A DNA stretch of 64,000 bases from Acetobacter conturbans (GCF_011516755.1 NZ_WOSY01000004.1:1-64000); one strand, 5' to 3'. Positions 22,141 to 32,323 are shown, counted from the first letter of the stretch. Program-made: numbers and translations. The notes: generated from the sequence alone by a model not told the origin.

Positions 22141-24099
22141 TCAGGCAGGCTGGAACTGTTCCTTTACTTGGCCGATCAGCGCGGGAACCACTGTGACATC
22201 GGCAAGAGACGACAGATCGCCGAGGCTGTCCGTTTCCTGGGAGGCGATTTTACGCAGGAGGCGCCGGACGATCTTGCCTGATCGGGTTTTGGGCAGTTCA
22301 GCGACGAGGTAGATCTTTTCCGGTGTGGCATAACGCCCGATGCGTTCACTGATCACCTTCGTCAGATGGGCTTCGGAAGGAGGCACTCTGGTGCTGCGCG
22401 CAACAACGAACACGACAATCCCCTGTCCTTTGAGATCATGGCTGATCCCCACGGCAGCGGCTTCGGCCACGGAATGGTCCGTCGCCACGGCGTCCTCGAT
22501 CTCGGCGGTTCCTATGCGGTGGCCCGAGACGTTGATGACGTCGTCCATGCGCCCGGTGATCATCAGGTAACCTTGCCCATCCCGTCGTGCGCCATCCCCC
22601 GAGAAATAACGACCTTTACTGAAGGAGAAATACGTCTCGCAGAACCGTTTGTGGTCCCCCCAGATGGAACGGGTCTGTCCCGGCCAGGATGTATTGAAGC
22701 ACAGACAGCCTTCGGCTTCTCCACTCCCGACAAGTTCTTCGCCTTTTTCATTGGTGAGCGAGGGGCAAACACCCGGAATGCCTGTCGTGGCCCATCCCGG
22801 CCTGAGAGGTTGAGCCCCGGCGATGGCGCTGAGCATTGGGCCAGCGGTTTCAGTCTGCCACCACATATCGATGACAGGGCAGCGTTTCTGACCAACAATT
22901 TCATAATACCACAACCACGCGTCCGGGCTGATCGGTTCTCCCGCCGACCCCAGCCGCCGGAGGGAGGCGAGTGAATGGCGGCGTGGCAGATCGTCTCCGT
23001 CCCGCATCAGGGCGCGGATGGCCGTGGGGGCGGTGAAAAAGCTGGAAACATTGAAACGGTCGATGATCTCCCACCAGCGCCCGGCATGCGGCCAGCCCAT
23101 CAGACCCTCAAACAGCAGGGTGGTCGTGCCATTCGCAAGTGGCCCATACACCACGAAGGTGTGGCCGGTGATCCATGCGACATCGGCAGTACACCAGTGC
23201 GTGGTGCCGCGTTCGGCGGCGAACGTGACATCGACGGTATAAGCAGCCCAGACCAGATAGCCGCCTGTCGTATGAACGATGGCTTTTGGCTTGCCGGTGC
23301 TGCCGGACGTGTAGAGCAGGAAGAACACATCTTCCGCATTCATGATTTCGGGTTCGCATGTGGTAGATTGCCCGGACACCAGCGCGGTGTAGTCGTGGTC
23401 ACGACCGGGCAGCATCGGCACGACAGTGTCGCTGACATTCACGACGATGACGTTCTTCACGCTTCCGATTGAACCGGTATGTTTCAGCGCGGCGTCGATC
23501 GTCACCTTATGGGGGATGGTCTTCGGGCCACGTCGGGCAGCATCGCAGGTAATGACCGCGACTGCACCGCTGTCGATCAGACGTTCGCCAATGCCTTCGG
23601 GAGAAAACCCGCCAAACAGCACGACATGCACAGCACCGATACGGGCGCAGGCGAGCATGCAGGCCACGACTTCGGGCGTCATGGGAAGATGGATGGCCAC
23701 CCGGTCTCCACGCCGGATGCCAAGGCTTTTCAAAGCATTGGCGATCCGGCAGACTTCAGCATGCAGTTCCCGGAAGGTAAGCTGACGCGAGACACCGGGA
23801 TCGTTGCCCTGCCAGACCAGCGCGACCTCATCGCCCCGATCGGCGAGATGACGATCGAGGCAATTGACCGAAACATTCAGTTGTCCGTCTTCATACCACC
23901 GGATTGAAACATCGCCTTCGAAACTCGAAGTGTTGGCGATGGTGGGGAATGTTGCCCAGTCGAGCCGTCCGGCCTGTTCCAGCCAGAACGCTTCCGGATT
24001 GCTCGCGACATTCCCACGCATCGTCTCGATTTCCAGAGCTTTGGCCGGATCGACGGTTTCAATATCCCATATGGCTGTTTCGGTCTGCGTCGTGGACAC
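22141..24099 (-). CDS. acs: acetyl/propionyl-CoA synthetase
   Basis: 652 aa ANL-superfamily acyl-CoA synthetase of the Acs type, which makes the acyl-adenylate and then the CoA thioester. Seen: FLLYTSGSTGKPKAIVHTTGG (P-loop), DMWWQTETAG, YFSGDGARRDGQGYLMITGRMDDVINVSGHRIG and the catalytic, acetylatable Lys in PKTRSGKIVRRLLRK. Its length and motifs fit acetyl-CoA synthetase. Its place 77 bases after prpB suggests that it activates propionate for the methylcitrate cycle, alone or in addition to acetate. Confidence 0.93.
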   Translation of the reverse strand: MSTTQTETAIWDIETVDPAKALEIETMRGNVASNPEAFWLEQAGRLDWATFPTIANTSSFEGDVSIRWYEDGQLNVSVNCLDRHLADRGDEVALVWQGNDPGVSRQLTFRELHAEVCRIANALKSLGIRRGDRVAIHLPMTPEVVACMLACARIGAVHVVLFGGFSPEGIGERLIDSGAVAVITCDAARRGPKTIPHKVTIDAALKHTGSIGSVKNVIVVNVSDTVVPMLPGRDHDYTALVSGQSTTCEPEIMNAEDVFFLLYTSGSTGKPKAIVHTTGGYLVWAAYTVDVTFAAERGTTHWCTADVAWITGHTFVVYGPLANGTTTLLFEGLMGWPHAGRWWEIIDRFNVSSFFTAPTAIRALMRDGDDLPRRHSLASLRRLGSAGEPISPDAWLWYYEIVGQKRCPVIDMWWQTETAGPMLSAIAGAQPLRPGWATTGIPGVCPSLTNEKGEELVGSGEAEGCLCFNTSWPGQTRSIWGDHKRFCETYFSFSKGRYFSGDGARRDGQGYLMITGRMDDVINVSGHRIGTAEIEDAVATDHSVAEAAAVGISHDLKGQGIVVFVVARSTRVPPSEAHLTKVISERIGRYATPEKIYLVAELPKTRSGKIVRRLLRKIASQETDSLGDLSSLADVTVVPALIGQVKEQFQPA

Positions 24100-24176
24100 G
24101 GGTTGTTCTCCTGTAGCGCTCAGCGTGATCCGGCAGCCGCCTGATGGGGCGGCGGTCCCTTTGTTCTTGTCGCTGA

Positions 24177-25091
24177 TTATCTGTCGTGAGCAGGAAGGAC
24201 TGTTTCCACAATGCTGCGGTCGAGCGCTTCGTATTCATGATAGCGAAGCGTCTTGTACAACTCCTCGCGGGTCTGCATGCGGTCCAGCATGGCCTGTGCG
24301 CTGCCATCGCGGCGGATGGTTGCGTACAGATCGGCCTGTGCCTTGTTGGCGACGCGCAGTGAACTCACGGGCCAGATGACCATGCGGTAACCCATGGCCT
24401 CGAATTCTTTCGCGGTGTAGTAAGGCGTGCGTCCAAATTCGGTCATGTTGGCTAGCAGCTTTACGCCCGGCATACGGTTGGCGAATTCGCGAAACATCTC
24501 GGAATTGGTGAGGGCTTCCGGGAAAATCGCGTCTGCACCCGCCTCGATGTATTTCTTCGCGCGGCCGACAGCGCCATCCATGCCTTCGCTGGCGGCGGCA
24601 TCCGTGCGCGCGACGATAACGATGTCTCTGGCCGCACGCCGCGCCGCATCGACTTTCATCACCATTTCCTGCGTGGAGGCCAGTTTCTTGTCGTTCAGAT
24701 GGCCGCACTTCTTCGGCAGAAGCTGGTCTTCCAGATGAACGGCTCCTGCACCTGCTTCCTCGAACGTGCGAACCATGTTCATGACGTTGAGGGTTTCGCC
24801 ATAACCCGTGTCTCCATCGACAAGCAGGGGAAGGCCAGAAGCACGAACGATCTGCCGGACGAAGAACTCCACCTGACCGATGGTGATGATCCCCAGATCG
24901 GGCAACCCCATGCTCGCCGTCATGGCCGCGCCGGACAGATACAGGGCTTCAAAACCCGCATCCTTCGCCTGTAGTGCGGCCTGACCATTATGCGCCCCCG
25001 GCAACCGCAGAATGCCCGGTGAGTTCAGAAGTTTCCGGAAGCGACTGCCTGCGGACTCCCTCGGATTTTCGGAACCGACCAGATAGGTCAT
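24177..25091 (-). CDS. prpB: 2-methylisocitrate lyase
   Basis: Cleaves 2-methylisocitrate to pyruvate and succinate, the last step of the 2-methylcitrate cycle. 304 aa, PEP mutase/isocitrate lyase fold, with [37 protein letters not shown] (the catalytic-loop KKCGH, usually KRCGH) and [35 protein letters not shown]. The ATG overlaps the prpC stop by 4 bases, so the two are translationally coupled. Confidence 0.96.
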   Translation of the reverse strand: MTYLVGSENPRESAGSRFRKLLNSPGILRLPGAHNGQAALQAKDAGFEALYLSGAAMTASMGLPDLGIITIGQVEFFVRQIVRASGLPLLVDGDTGYGETLNVMNMVRTFEEAGAGAVHLEDQLLPKKCGHLNDKKLASTQEMVMKVDAARRAARDIVIVARTDAAASEGMDGAVGRAKKYIEAGADAIFPEALTNSEMFREFANRMPGVKLLANMTEFGRTPYYTAKEFEAMGYRMVIWPVSSLRVANKAQADLYATIRRDGSAQAMLDRMQTREELYKTLRYHEYEALDRSIVETVLPAHDR

Positions 25092-26257
25092 GCTGCTTTC
25101 TCCAGAGTGCTGCGCTTGTGGAGGGGAACAAACGGGCGGTCTTCCGGTCCGACATAATCAGCGGAGGGACGGATGATCTTGCCGTTCTCTCTTTGCTCGA
25201 TCACATGCGCACTCCAGCCAGCCGAGCGCGCGATGACGAAAATCGGTGTGAACATGGCGGTGGGGATGCGCATCATGTGGTAGGAAACGGCGCTGAACCA
25301 GTCGAGGTTCGGGAACATCTTCTTTGTGTCCGTCATGACCGTTTCTATGCGTTCGGCAACGTTGTAGAGCCGCATCGCACCGCTCTGGCGTGACAGGGTG
25401 TGGGCCGCACGTTTGATGATCTCATTGCGAGGATCAGCGATTGTATAGACAGGATGCCCGAAGCCGATGATCACTTCGCGGTTGTCGACGCGCCTGCGGA
25501 TATCAGCCTCGGCTTCATCCGGCGTGAGATAACGCTGCTGGATTTCCAGTGCGACCTCATTTGCGCCTCCATGCTTCGGACCGCGCAGGGCGCCGATGCC
25601 GCCACATAGCGCGGAATATATGTCCGAGCCTGTTCCGGCGATCACCCGGCACGCGAAAGTTGACGCATTGAACTCATGCTCTGCGTAAAGGATGAGCGAA
25701 ATATGCATCGCTTTCACCCAATCTGAGGGTGGTGTCCTGCCATGAAGAAGGTGCAGAAAGTGACCGCCAACAGTGTCATCGTCCGTCTCGACGTCGATCC
25801 GGCGTCCATTGGTGGCGAAATGATACCAGTAGAGCAGAATAGAGCCGAGAGAAGCGACACAGCGATCGGCAATCTCACGCGCACCGACGGGGTTCTGGTC
25901 CCGTCGTTCGGGCAGAATGCAGCCAAAAGCGGACAGGCCGGTGCGCATGACATCCATTGGGTGGGAGGCGGCCGGAATTTGTTCCAGCACACGCTTCACC
26001 TGCTCGGGCAGCCCGCGCATGGATCGGAGTTGTTCCTTGTAGGCGGTCAGTTCCGCCGCATCAGGAAGATGCCCGTGAATAAGAAGATGTGCCACCTCCT
26101 CATATTTGCAGTTTTCCGCAAGATCTTTTATGTCGTAACCCCGATAGTGCAGGTCGTTGCCGCTCTGGCCGACCGTGCACAGGGCCGTTGTGCCTGCCGT
26201 GACGCCGGACAGGGCGACGGACTTTTTAGGACGCTTTTCCTGAGAGGTTTGCGTCAT
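25088..26257 (-). CDS. prpC: 2-methylcitrate synthase
   Basis: Condenses propionyl-CoA with oxaloacetate to 2-methylcitrate. 389 aa citrate-synthase fold with the catalytic residues in [13 protein letters not shown] (His), [14 protein letters not shown] (His) and [13 protein letters not shown] (Asp). The position between prpD and prpB favours methylcitrate over citrate synthase. It starts 67 bases after prpD. Confidence 0.95.
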   Translation of the reverse strand: MTQTSQEKRPKKSVALSGVTAGTTALCTVGQSGNDLHYRGYDIKDLAENCKYEEVAHLLIHGHLPDAAELTAYKEQLRSMRGLPEQVKRVLEQIPAASHPMDVMRTGLSAFGCILPERRDQNPVGAREIADRCVASLGSILLYWYHFATNGRRIDVETDDDTVGGHFLHLLHGRTPPSDWVKAMHISLILYAEHEFNASTFACRVIAGTGSDIYSALCGGIGALRGPKHGGANEVALEIQQRYLTPDEAEADIRRRVDNREVIIGFGHPVYTIADPRNEIIKRAAHTLSRQSGAMRLYNVAERIETVMTDTKKMFPNLDWFSAVSYHMMRIPTAMFTPIFVIARSAGWSAHVIEQRENGKIIRPSADYVGPEDRPFVPLHKRSTLEKAA

Positions 26258-26324
26258 GTCTGCATCTCCTCTTTCTTGTTTCTCGTCGACGGATGGCCTT
26301 CGCCAGCATCATCACGCGTCGCGT

Positions 26325-27839
26325 TTACTGGCCGTAACCGAAGATCCCGATGTTTGGATTTTTGCTGAGCGTGTTGCCGGGAAGCGTGATTTCAAGCTGC
26401 AGAAGTTCCTGTGCCGAAAGCGTCGGCAGATTCTGGGCGACATCAAGGAACCGGTCAGCTTCCTGCGGGGTGATGATGCCTTCCGTCAGTGTGAGAAATT
26501 TCCTGATATAGTCAGGACGCATCCACGGCGTGGCACCGAGCGGATGGGCATTGGCCACCGCGAGTTCATCGGCGATGACAGATCCATCGTTCATGGTGAT
26601 GGTAATGCGCCCCCCGAATGCCTTCACGTTCGGATCGATGGAGTGATAGCGCTCGGTCCATTCCGGACGTTCGATCGTGTGAATCTTCTGCCACAACCGC
26701 ACAGTATCGGGACGATTGGCGCGTTCCGGGGAGTAGGAACGGACGTGGTGCCATGCGCCGTCCTGAAGCGCGACCGCCACGATATACATGATTGAGTGAT
26801 CAAGCGTTTCACGAGAAGCCTTCGGATCGAACTTCTGCGGGTCGTTCGAACCTGTGCCAATCACATAATGCGTGTGATGGCTGGTTTCGATCAGAACGTC
26901 CTTTATATCGTCGAAGTTTTTCACCTGTCGCCCCAGTCTGAAGGCGAGGTCGATCAGGGCCTGACTCTGATATTCAGCGGAATGTTCCTTGGTGTAGCTG
27001 TCGAGGATCGCACGCTTGGCTTCACCCTTTTCAGGTAGCCGAACGATATAATGTGCGTCCTTGCCGTCCAGCATCCATGCGATGACACCGTCCTCGCCTT
27101 CATAGATCGGACTGGGAGACGTCTCACCCAGCATGGCGCGATCAACGGCCTCGACCGCCATCTTGCCTGCATGGGATGGCGCGTAGGCTTTCCACGAGGA
27201 AATTTCGCCTTTGCGGCTCTGGCGCGTGGCCGTCGTCACATGCAGGGCGTGCTGGATGGATTGATGGATCGTTTCGGTCGACAGGTCGAGAAGTGTCCCG
27301 ATCCCGGCGGCAACGGACGGGCCGAGATGCGCCACATGGTCGATCTTATGCTCGTGCAGGCAGATGCCGCGCACGAGGTCGATCTGGATCTCGTAGCCGG
27401 TGGCAATGCCCCGGATCAGATCATGCCCCGAACGCTGGCACTGCTGCGCCACGGCGAGGATGCCTGGGATATTGTCGCCGGGGTGGGAGTATTCCGCCGC
27501 AAGGAAAGTATCATGGAAATCGAGTTCCCGAACGGCGGTGCCATTGGCCCATGCCGCCCATTCCGCGTGGACACGGATATGAGGACCGCAACCGAACACG
27601 GTGGCGCCACCCGGACGCAGATGAGCGAGCGCTTCGGCGCGGGCGCTTGTCACGGAATGGCGGTTGACTGACGCGATCGCCACGGAGGCATTGTCGATCA
27701 GGCGGTTGATGATCATTTCCGTGACGGGTGCTTCGATCTCCACGGGGTCGGCCGCCACTTCAGCGATCTGCCAGGCAAGCTGGTTCTCGCGGGGCAGGCG
27801 GTCTTTTTCTGGGTGGACCTTGATATCATAGCTGTGCAT
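26325..27839 (-). CDS. prpD: 2-methylcitrate dehydratase
   Basis: MmgE/PrpD-family protein (504 aa) that dehydrates 2-methylcitrate to 2-methyl-cis-aconitate. Recognisable blocks are [48 protein letters not shown] and the [12 protein letters not shown] region. ATG 27839 is preceded by GAGGGC; the open frame extends five codons to a GTG at 27854. First gene of prpD-prpC-prpB-acs and divergent from the regulator gene. Confidence 0.95.
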   Translation of the reverse strand: MHSYDIKVHPEKDRLPRENQLAWQIAEVAADPVEIEAPVTEMIINRLIDNASVAIASVNRHSVTSARAEALAHLRPGGATVFGCGPHIRVHAEWAAWANGTAVRELDFHDTFLAAEYSHPGDNIPGILAVAQQCQRSGHDLIRGIATGYEIQIDLVRGICLHEHKIDHVAHLGPSVAAGIGTLLDLSTETIHQSIQHALHVTTATRQSRKGEISSWKAYAPSHAGKMAVEAVDRAMLGETSPSPIYEGEDGVIAWMLDGKDAHYIVRLPEKGEAKRAILDSYTKEHSAEYQSQALIDLAFRLGRQVKNFDDIKDVLIETSHHTHYVIGTGSNDPQKFDPKASRETLDHSIMYIVAVALQDGAWHHVRSYSPERANRPDTVRLWQKIHTIERPEWTERYHSIDPNVKAFGGRITITMNDGSVIADELAVANAHPLGATPWMRPDYIRKFLTLTEGIITPQEADRFLDVAQNLPTLSAQELLQLEITLPGNTLSKNPNIGIFGYGQ

Positions 27840-27844
27840 GACGC

Positions 27845-27951
27845 CCTCGTTCACAAAACTGAATGCAGTATGGGCGTGTTCCGATTTTCAGCTATGGTGA
27901 ACGAGGCAAAATAAGGCGAGTTCGGACTCGTTTTTTGCGAAGGATGCAAAG
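27845..27951. promoter_or_regulatory. prpD / regulator intergenic control region
   Basis: The 112-base gap between divergent prpD and its regulator holds three structures. A 10-bp inverted repeat, CCTCGTTCAC (27845-27854) and GTGAACGAGG (27897-27906), flanks the likely promoter area. A short hairpin CGAGT-TCGG-ACTCG (27917-27930) is followed directly by six T. Right before the regulator ATG are TTTTGCGAA (27933-27941) and ATGCAAAG (27944-27951), which resemble the TTTGCAAA-type sites known for RamB/PrpR-like regulators. Binding is an inference. Confidence 0.5.
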
Positions 27952-29457
27952 ATGACGAAGCGCGCCAGCAAGGTCTTCGCGGGAGCACGTATTCGGGAGT
28001 TACGTGGGAGAATAAAGAAAACCCAGCAGGATCTTGCAAAGGATCTGGGGCTTTCCCCCAGCTACCTGAACCAGATCGAAAATGATCAGCGCCCCATTCC
28101 GGCACCTCTGATGTTAAAGCTTTGCAACCTGTTCGGTGTCTCAGCGGCTTATTTCGGGGACAGCGATGAAATCCGGCAGATTCAGGCGCTTCGTGAAATA
28201 CTCGGTGATCCGCTGTTCAAATCCGCACCCTTGCGGCCCATGGAAGTGCAGGCAGCGGTACGCTCCGCTTCCGGGCTTGCTGACCGTTTTGCCACGTTAT
28301 ACCGGGCCTACCGGAGCGTTATTCGCGAACGAACCGCGTTGGAACCAATGGAATCCGCCTCTCCGCAGGCGGGGGCCGGACTTGCCGCGCCGCAGATCGA
28401 TACGGCCGGCAGGCGGGTGACGGACGGGGGAGAGCAGATGAGCATGGTCCCGCCCTACGAGGCGGTCGGCGACTGGGTTCAGAGGGAACGCAATTACTTC
28501 GATGAAATCGATAGTGCAGCCGAAGAGCTTTACGAAACAGCATCCCTTGCTGAAGGTATTCTGGCTGCCAATCTGGCGCGCTATCTGCGTGACCAGCATG
28601 GAGTCCGCATTGTCACCGACGGGACGCTGGACAGTCGTGGCATGCTGTGGCGGTTCGACAAGCGGGGCAGGCGTCTCCTGATGGCCGACGGTGTGCCATC
28701 CGAAAGCCGTGTGTTTGGCATGGCGCAGGTTGTCGGGCGGCTCGGATACGGGCGACTGCTGGACCGTGCAGTCAAACGCTCGGGCCTTGCCTCACCGGAT
28801 GCACGGGATCTCGCGCATGTGGGCATGAGCAACTATTTCGCGGGTGCGCTTCTGCTCCCTTATACGCGGTTTCGCCAGTCGGCCCGGGTGAGTCAGCATG
28901 ATCTTGACCAGTTGCAGCGGCAGTTCGGCGTCAGCTTCGAGCAGGTCTGTCACCGCCTTTCGACCCTGCAACGTCCCGGGCATGAGGGTATTCCGTTCTA
29001 TTTCATCAAGACGGATATCGCCGGGAATATTCTTAAAAGTTACAGTGCGACCCGTTTCAGCCTCCCTCGTTTCGGAGGACTGTGCTCGTTGTGGAACGTG
29101 TTCCGTGCCTTCTCCACGCCCGGCGAATTACAGGTGCAGGTCTCGCAGACCACGGACGATGCGGTGTTCCTGAATGTGGCCCGCACCGTCGGTCATGCAG
29201 GCGTATCCTATTTCGATCGTCCGCGCAGGGTGGCGATCGTGCTCGGCTGCTCCATCGCCCATGCGCCGGAACTGGTCTATGCAGCCGGACTGGATCTTGC
29301 GGACGAGCGGATGATCATTCCCATCGGGCCGGGCTGCCGGGCGTGTATCCGCACGGATTGCCGCCATCGCGCCGTCCCGGCAGCAGGATTCCAGATCGAC
29401 GCGGGCGGCGAGGAGCGGGGTGTAGTGCCGTACCATATGGTGCCGATAGGAGAGTAG
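27952..29457 (+). CDS. ScfR/PrpR-like transcriptional regulator of the prp genes
   Basis: 501 aa. N-terminal XRE-type HTH (about residues 12-66: IRELRGRIKKTQQDLAKDLGLSPSYLNQIENDQRPI), a long middle, an ImmA/IrrE-like segment near residues 270-320 (SNYFAGALLLPYTRFRQSA) lacking the HExxH zinc motif, and a C-terminal DUF2083-type region. This is the layout of short-chain fatty-acyl-CoA-responsive regulators such as mycobacterial RamB and PrpR. The C-terminus has cysteines in GLCSLW, GCSIAH and GPGCRACIRTDCRHR that could hold an iron-sulphur cluster, as proposed for mycobacterial PrpR. It probably responds to propionyl-CoA and controls prpDCB-acs and itself. Confidence 0.88.
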   Translation: MTKRASKVFAGARIRELRGRIKKTQQDLAKDLGLSPSYLNQIENDQRPIPAPLMLKLCNLFGVSAAYFGDSDEIRQIQALREILGDPLFKSAPLRPMEVQAAVRSASGLADRFATLYRAYRSVIRERTALEPMESASPQAGAGLAAPQIDTAGRRVTDGGEQMSMVPPYEAVGDWVQRERNYFDEIDSAAEELYETASLAEGILAANLARYLRDQHGVRIVTDGTLDSRGMLWRFDKRGRRLLMADGVPSESRVFGMAQVVGRLGYGRLLDRAVKRSGLASPDARDLAHVGMSNYFAGALLLPYTRFRQSARVSQHDLDQLQRQFGVSFEQVCHRLSTLQRPGHEGIPFYFIKTDIAGNILKSYSATRFSLPRFGGLCSLWNVFRAFSTPGELQVQVSQTTDDAVFLNVARTVGHAGVSYFDRPRRVAIVLGCSIAHAPELVYAAGLDLADERMIIPIGPGCRACIRTDCRHRAVPAAGFQIDAGGEERGVVPYHMVPIGE

Positions 29458-29662
29458 GCCATTCTCCCTGCCACCACTTTACCAGACGAAACCGATCATT
29501 CCTTACGCATTGCGCCGTTCGTCATGCCAGCACCCCTCATTCCACGGGGGATAGCCCTGGCAACTGGCGATAAAGCGTTTTTCTCGCTGAACCTGCTGGC
29601 CGTGACGTGGCTCACGCAACACTGGGAAAACGTCGCAGCCTGAGCGGCAGGCTGTCGCCGTT

Positions 29663-30334
29663 TCAGCGTGATCCGCGGTGACGCTTCCGGAGCAGGAGGC
29701 GCACGGCACCCCGGTTGGCATCGTGGCTATGCGTTGCTGCGAGCACCATGCGACGAAGATCGGCCCGGCCAAGCCAGAACGGGAGCTCGCGTCGCAGAAT
29801 GCCTCCCTCTGCTCCCGAGCCGAGGCCGGTGACGATCTCCACGCAGCGGACGCCTTCGCCATACGCCATGTAAAGGAACTCATGCAGCCGAAGAAAAGCG
29901 GCCTGTGCCGTCATGCCGTGCAGGTCGAGTTTCCGTTCGACAGGCATCTGGCCCTTCGAGAGGCGCTTCCAACTCCCGGTATCCAGTCCGTTCTGAGGCG
30001 CGCCTATAATGGTCTGGTGAGGCGTTCCCTTCTTTTTCGCAGCTTTCCCGCGCAGGTGGGCGGCAACGGCTATTTCCCCCTGCGTCATGAACGACATGGA
30101 GCGCATATGCGTCGTGAAGGTGGGGAAAGACGGAAAAGGAGACGCTGGTTCCGGTTGCGGAGGGCCACCGGCCGACCCTTCGGCACTGGAACGTGCAGGG
30201 GCCATTTTGGGTGCGGACTGTGTCGCGGGGACAATCGGTGGGCGCCCGTGCTGCTGGGCAAGCGGCATCACATCCCGGACGAAGGCCGTCCAGAGCTTAT
30301 GCTCATCATCGCTCACACTCCGTTTCCGGCGCAT
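29663..30334 (-). CDS. Smr-domain protein
   Basis: 223 aa. The last 85 residues are an Smr domain (KLDLHGMTAQAAFLRLHEFL with the LDLHG motif, and IVTGLGSGAEGGILRRELPFWL), a fold with nuclease or nucleic-acid-binding activity in homologues. The N-terminal 130 residues are charged, Pro/Ala-rich and probably disordered (MRRKRSVSDDEHKLW start). ATG 30334 is chosen; upstream codons to 30529 show no conservation. No neighbour suggests a specific role. Confidence 0.85.
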   Translation of the reverse strand: MRRKRSVSDDEHKLWTAFVRDVMPLAQQHGRPPIVPATQSAPKMAPARSSAEGSAGGPPQPEPASPFPSFPTFTTHMRSMSFMTQGEIAVAAHLRGKAAKKKGTPHQTIIGAPQNGLDTGSWKRLSKGQMPVERKLDLHGMTAQAAFLRLHEFLYMAYGEGVRCVEIVTGLGSGAEGGILRRELPFWLGRADLRRMVLAATHSHDANRGAVRLLLRKRHRGSR

Positions 30335-30532
30335 GAATACCCCTCCGCCCGTTCCGGCCTGTTCATAACAAGCATCACCTGCGGCGGCGATCACTGCAAG
30401 CCGGAACCGAAACGGGTTGTTGATCGTTTCCGTCACTGAAGGAAAAATATCATCGGTTTCAGTCGTGCTGCCCCTTATGCTGGTCTCGGTAATATGCGAT
30501 GGCACGCAGGTGCAGCAAGGAAAGGGCATATC

Positions 30533-30799
30533 ATGAACGACGATGAAGTCATTAACGACGACGATGAAGTTATTGTCGGTTTTCTGATCCAGCGTGAATC
30601 CGAAGATGGCGAACTCGCCTTCTGGGCTCCCGAGAAAAAATGGGTCGAAGATCCCAACGAAGCCATGCTTTACGAAGATGAGGCCCTGGCTGACACAACG
30701 GCTGAAACCCTGCAGGCCGAAAACGAAGGTTCCGAAGTCACCGTCGCCGTCGTCATTGAGGACGATGGAGAAGATGACGAGGATGAAGACGAAGTCTGA
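30533..30799 (+). CDS. small acidic protein
   Basis: 88 aa, strongly acidic at both ends (NDDEVINDDDEVIVGF and IEDDGEDDEDEDEV), with a middle of regular strands and helices (FLIQRESEDGELAFWAPEKKWVEDPNEAMLYEDEALA). AAGGAAAGGG precedes the ATG. I do not recognise it, but the even frame and clear ribosome-binding site argue for a real gene. It diverges from the Smr gene across about 200 bases. Confidence 0.6.
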   Translation: MNDDEVINDDDEVIVGFLIQRESEDGELAFWAPEKKWVEDPNEAMLYEDEALADTTAETLQAENEGSEVTVAVVIEDDGEDDEDEDEV

Positions 30800-30822
30800 T
30801 TGTCTTCATCGCCGGGAACGAT

Positions 30823-30844
30823 GGTCCGGAGACAGGTCCGGACC
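30823..30844 (+). terminator. possible hairpin after the acidic-protein gene
   Basis: GGTCCGGA and TCCGGACC can pair around a 6-base loop 24 bases after the stop codon. There is no T-run, so it is only a possible termination or mRNA-stability hairpin. Confidence 0.35.
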
Positions 30845-30918
30845 TTGTCCTCGGTGTTCGTCCCAGGGTGTTTTCCCGCGTTTAAAGTGGACATCCCGTC
30901 GCTTGTGCCTTCCAGAAC

Positions 30919-31055
30919 ATGACACTCCGCGCCATTGAATCCTGCCTAGCGGAATCACAGCCCCATCCTACTGCATGCGCTCATCGACCTTGCCCGTGAA
31001 ACCGGTCTCAATTCGGAAATCGCTGGCTGGCTTGCATTTGCGTGTCAGAAGATTA
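30919..31055 (+). pseudogene. broken coding remnant at the edge of the insertion sequence
   Basis: From ATG 30919 the frame reads MTLRAIESCLAESQPHP. A shift of one base near 30970 then continues it as LHALIDLARETGLNSEIAGWLAFACQK up to the left edge of the IS5-type element. Neither part alone is a plausible gene; together they read like a helical soluble protein. No family is recognised. The piece beyond the IS (31888-32040) is open for 50 codons, but whether it is the same gene cannot be told. Confidence 0.35.
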
Positions 31056-31885
31056 GGTCGTGTCGTCTAGTGTAAGTGCGATGATGGCAGAGATTAAGCG
31101 GGACTGCTGCGAGGAATATTGATTTCAATTTGTCATAGCGTGTTGCTACACCTCTGAACTGCTTCAGTTTAACGAAGAAGCGTTCGATCTCGTTTCTCCT
31201 TTTGTACAGCGAGAAGCGGATTGTGTGTGGATTACGGCGATTTTTCTTTGAAGAGGTGACCGGTGTGATCTGTCGTTCTTCGCGCTTTTCGATGAGCAGA
31301 GCAATGTCATAGGTCTTGTCGGCTATAAAGACCTGATGATCTATTTCATTCAGTAATATCGGCTCTCTGACCGGGTGTCGGGGAAAGGGCGACGGCCTTT
31401 CCTGTAGCATCGACAACGGCATGGATTTTCGTGGTCAGTCCGCCACGGGAGTGCCCAATACCTGATCCGTGCCTTTTTTTACGGGCACCCCCGTTGTGCT
31501 GGTGCGCACGGACAATCGTCCCGTCGATCATCATGTATTCACTGTCGTGATCGACAGTCAGATTTCGAAAATCCGCTCGATCACAACCCTTTAGCAACAG
31601 CGACGCAGTTGTCTGTGAACGTTTTTCCAGTCAGTGAAACGCGTCGGCAGATCACGCCATGGGATATCAGCCTGATCACGATACAGCACGGCTTCGACAA
31701 ACAGACGATTATCCGCAGTCGTGCCACCGGACACGGCCTTCACGACCCGGGAGAAGATCATTTATCCGCCCCCACAGACTGTCGCTCAGACCATACTGGC
31801 GCATTCACATATCTCCCTGAAAATAGAAAGAAAAAATCACAGACCAAAAGGTCCGTCACTCCGTGCGCTAACTGACGACACGCTC
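31056..31885 (-). mobile_element. decayed IS5-type insertion sequence
   Basis: About 830 bp, bounded by related ends: GGTCGTGTCGTCTAG at 31056 and, on the other strand, GAGCGTGTCGTCAGTTAG at 31885. The transposase reads on the minus strand in pieces: LLPGREGSVGG-like and DIPWRDLPTRFTDWKNVHRQL near 31620-31780, then EYMMIDGTIVRAHQHNGGARKKR (31346-31597), then EIERFFVKLKQFRGVATRYDKLKS (31045-31422) in a third frame. Stops and frameshifts separate them, so it is inactive. No convincing target duplication remains. Same family as the fragment at 1-108. Confidence 0.85.
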
Positions 31886-32061
31886 TGGACGACCATCCGA
31901 AGGCACGCTCTCTTGTCACGACGACGGTGGCGTCATCCATGTGCAGGATGCTGAAGAAGAACGATGTGAGGAGTTTTCATTTTTATATCCTCAACCGTTC
32001 AGAATCCTCCTTCGCGTTCTCTAGCCTTCTTGGATGCTAGTTTTACTGAATGATATGAAAA

Positions 32062-32097
32062 CGCCTTCGGAAAGAGTGGGGACTCTCTCCGAAGGCG
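32062..32097 (-). terminator. hairpin downstream of the Gly-rich lipoprotein gene
   Basis: CGCCTTCGG and CCGAAGGCG, with further partial pairing of AAGAG and CTCT inside, form a stem about 30 bases after the lipoprotein stop on the minus strand. It is followed on that strand by TTTTCAT, a short T-run, so termination is likely. Confidence 0.65.
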
Positions 32098-32128
32098 CGT
32101 TCAGTTCAGAAAGGAAGCGGATGCCCGG

Positions 32129-32323
32129 TCAGTAGCCGCGTGGGCCACCGCCTCCACCGTTCATGCCCGGAGCGGAACCCATGCCGGGACGGCCGCCCAT
32201 GCTGCCGCCCGGCCCGCCGCCGCCGTGATGATGGCGGTCTCGTCCGCCCGGTGGTGGCCCATAGCAGGCCGAAAGCGACGCGGTCATTGTGAGGGCGAGA
32301 CAGAGAAGAATAAATCGACGCAT
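32129..32323 (-). CDS. small Gly-rich lipoprotein
   Basis: 64 aa. Residues 1-20 form a lipoprotein signal peptide, MRRFILLCLALTMTASLSAC, with a lipobox (LSAC) and the acylated Cys at about 20. The mature part is Gly/Pro/His-rich (GGRDRHHHGGGGPGG, GGGGPRGY) and could bind metals through its histidines. AGGAGG directly before ATG 32323 decides the start over the upstream ATGs at 32362 and 32356. The function is unknown. Confidence 0.75.
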   Translation of the reverse strand: MRRFILLCLALTMTASLSACYGPPPGGRDRHHHGGGGPGGSMGGRPGMGSAPGMNGGGGGPRGY

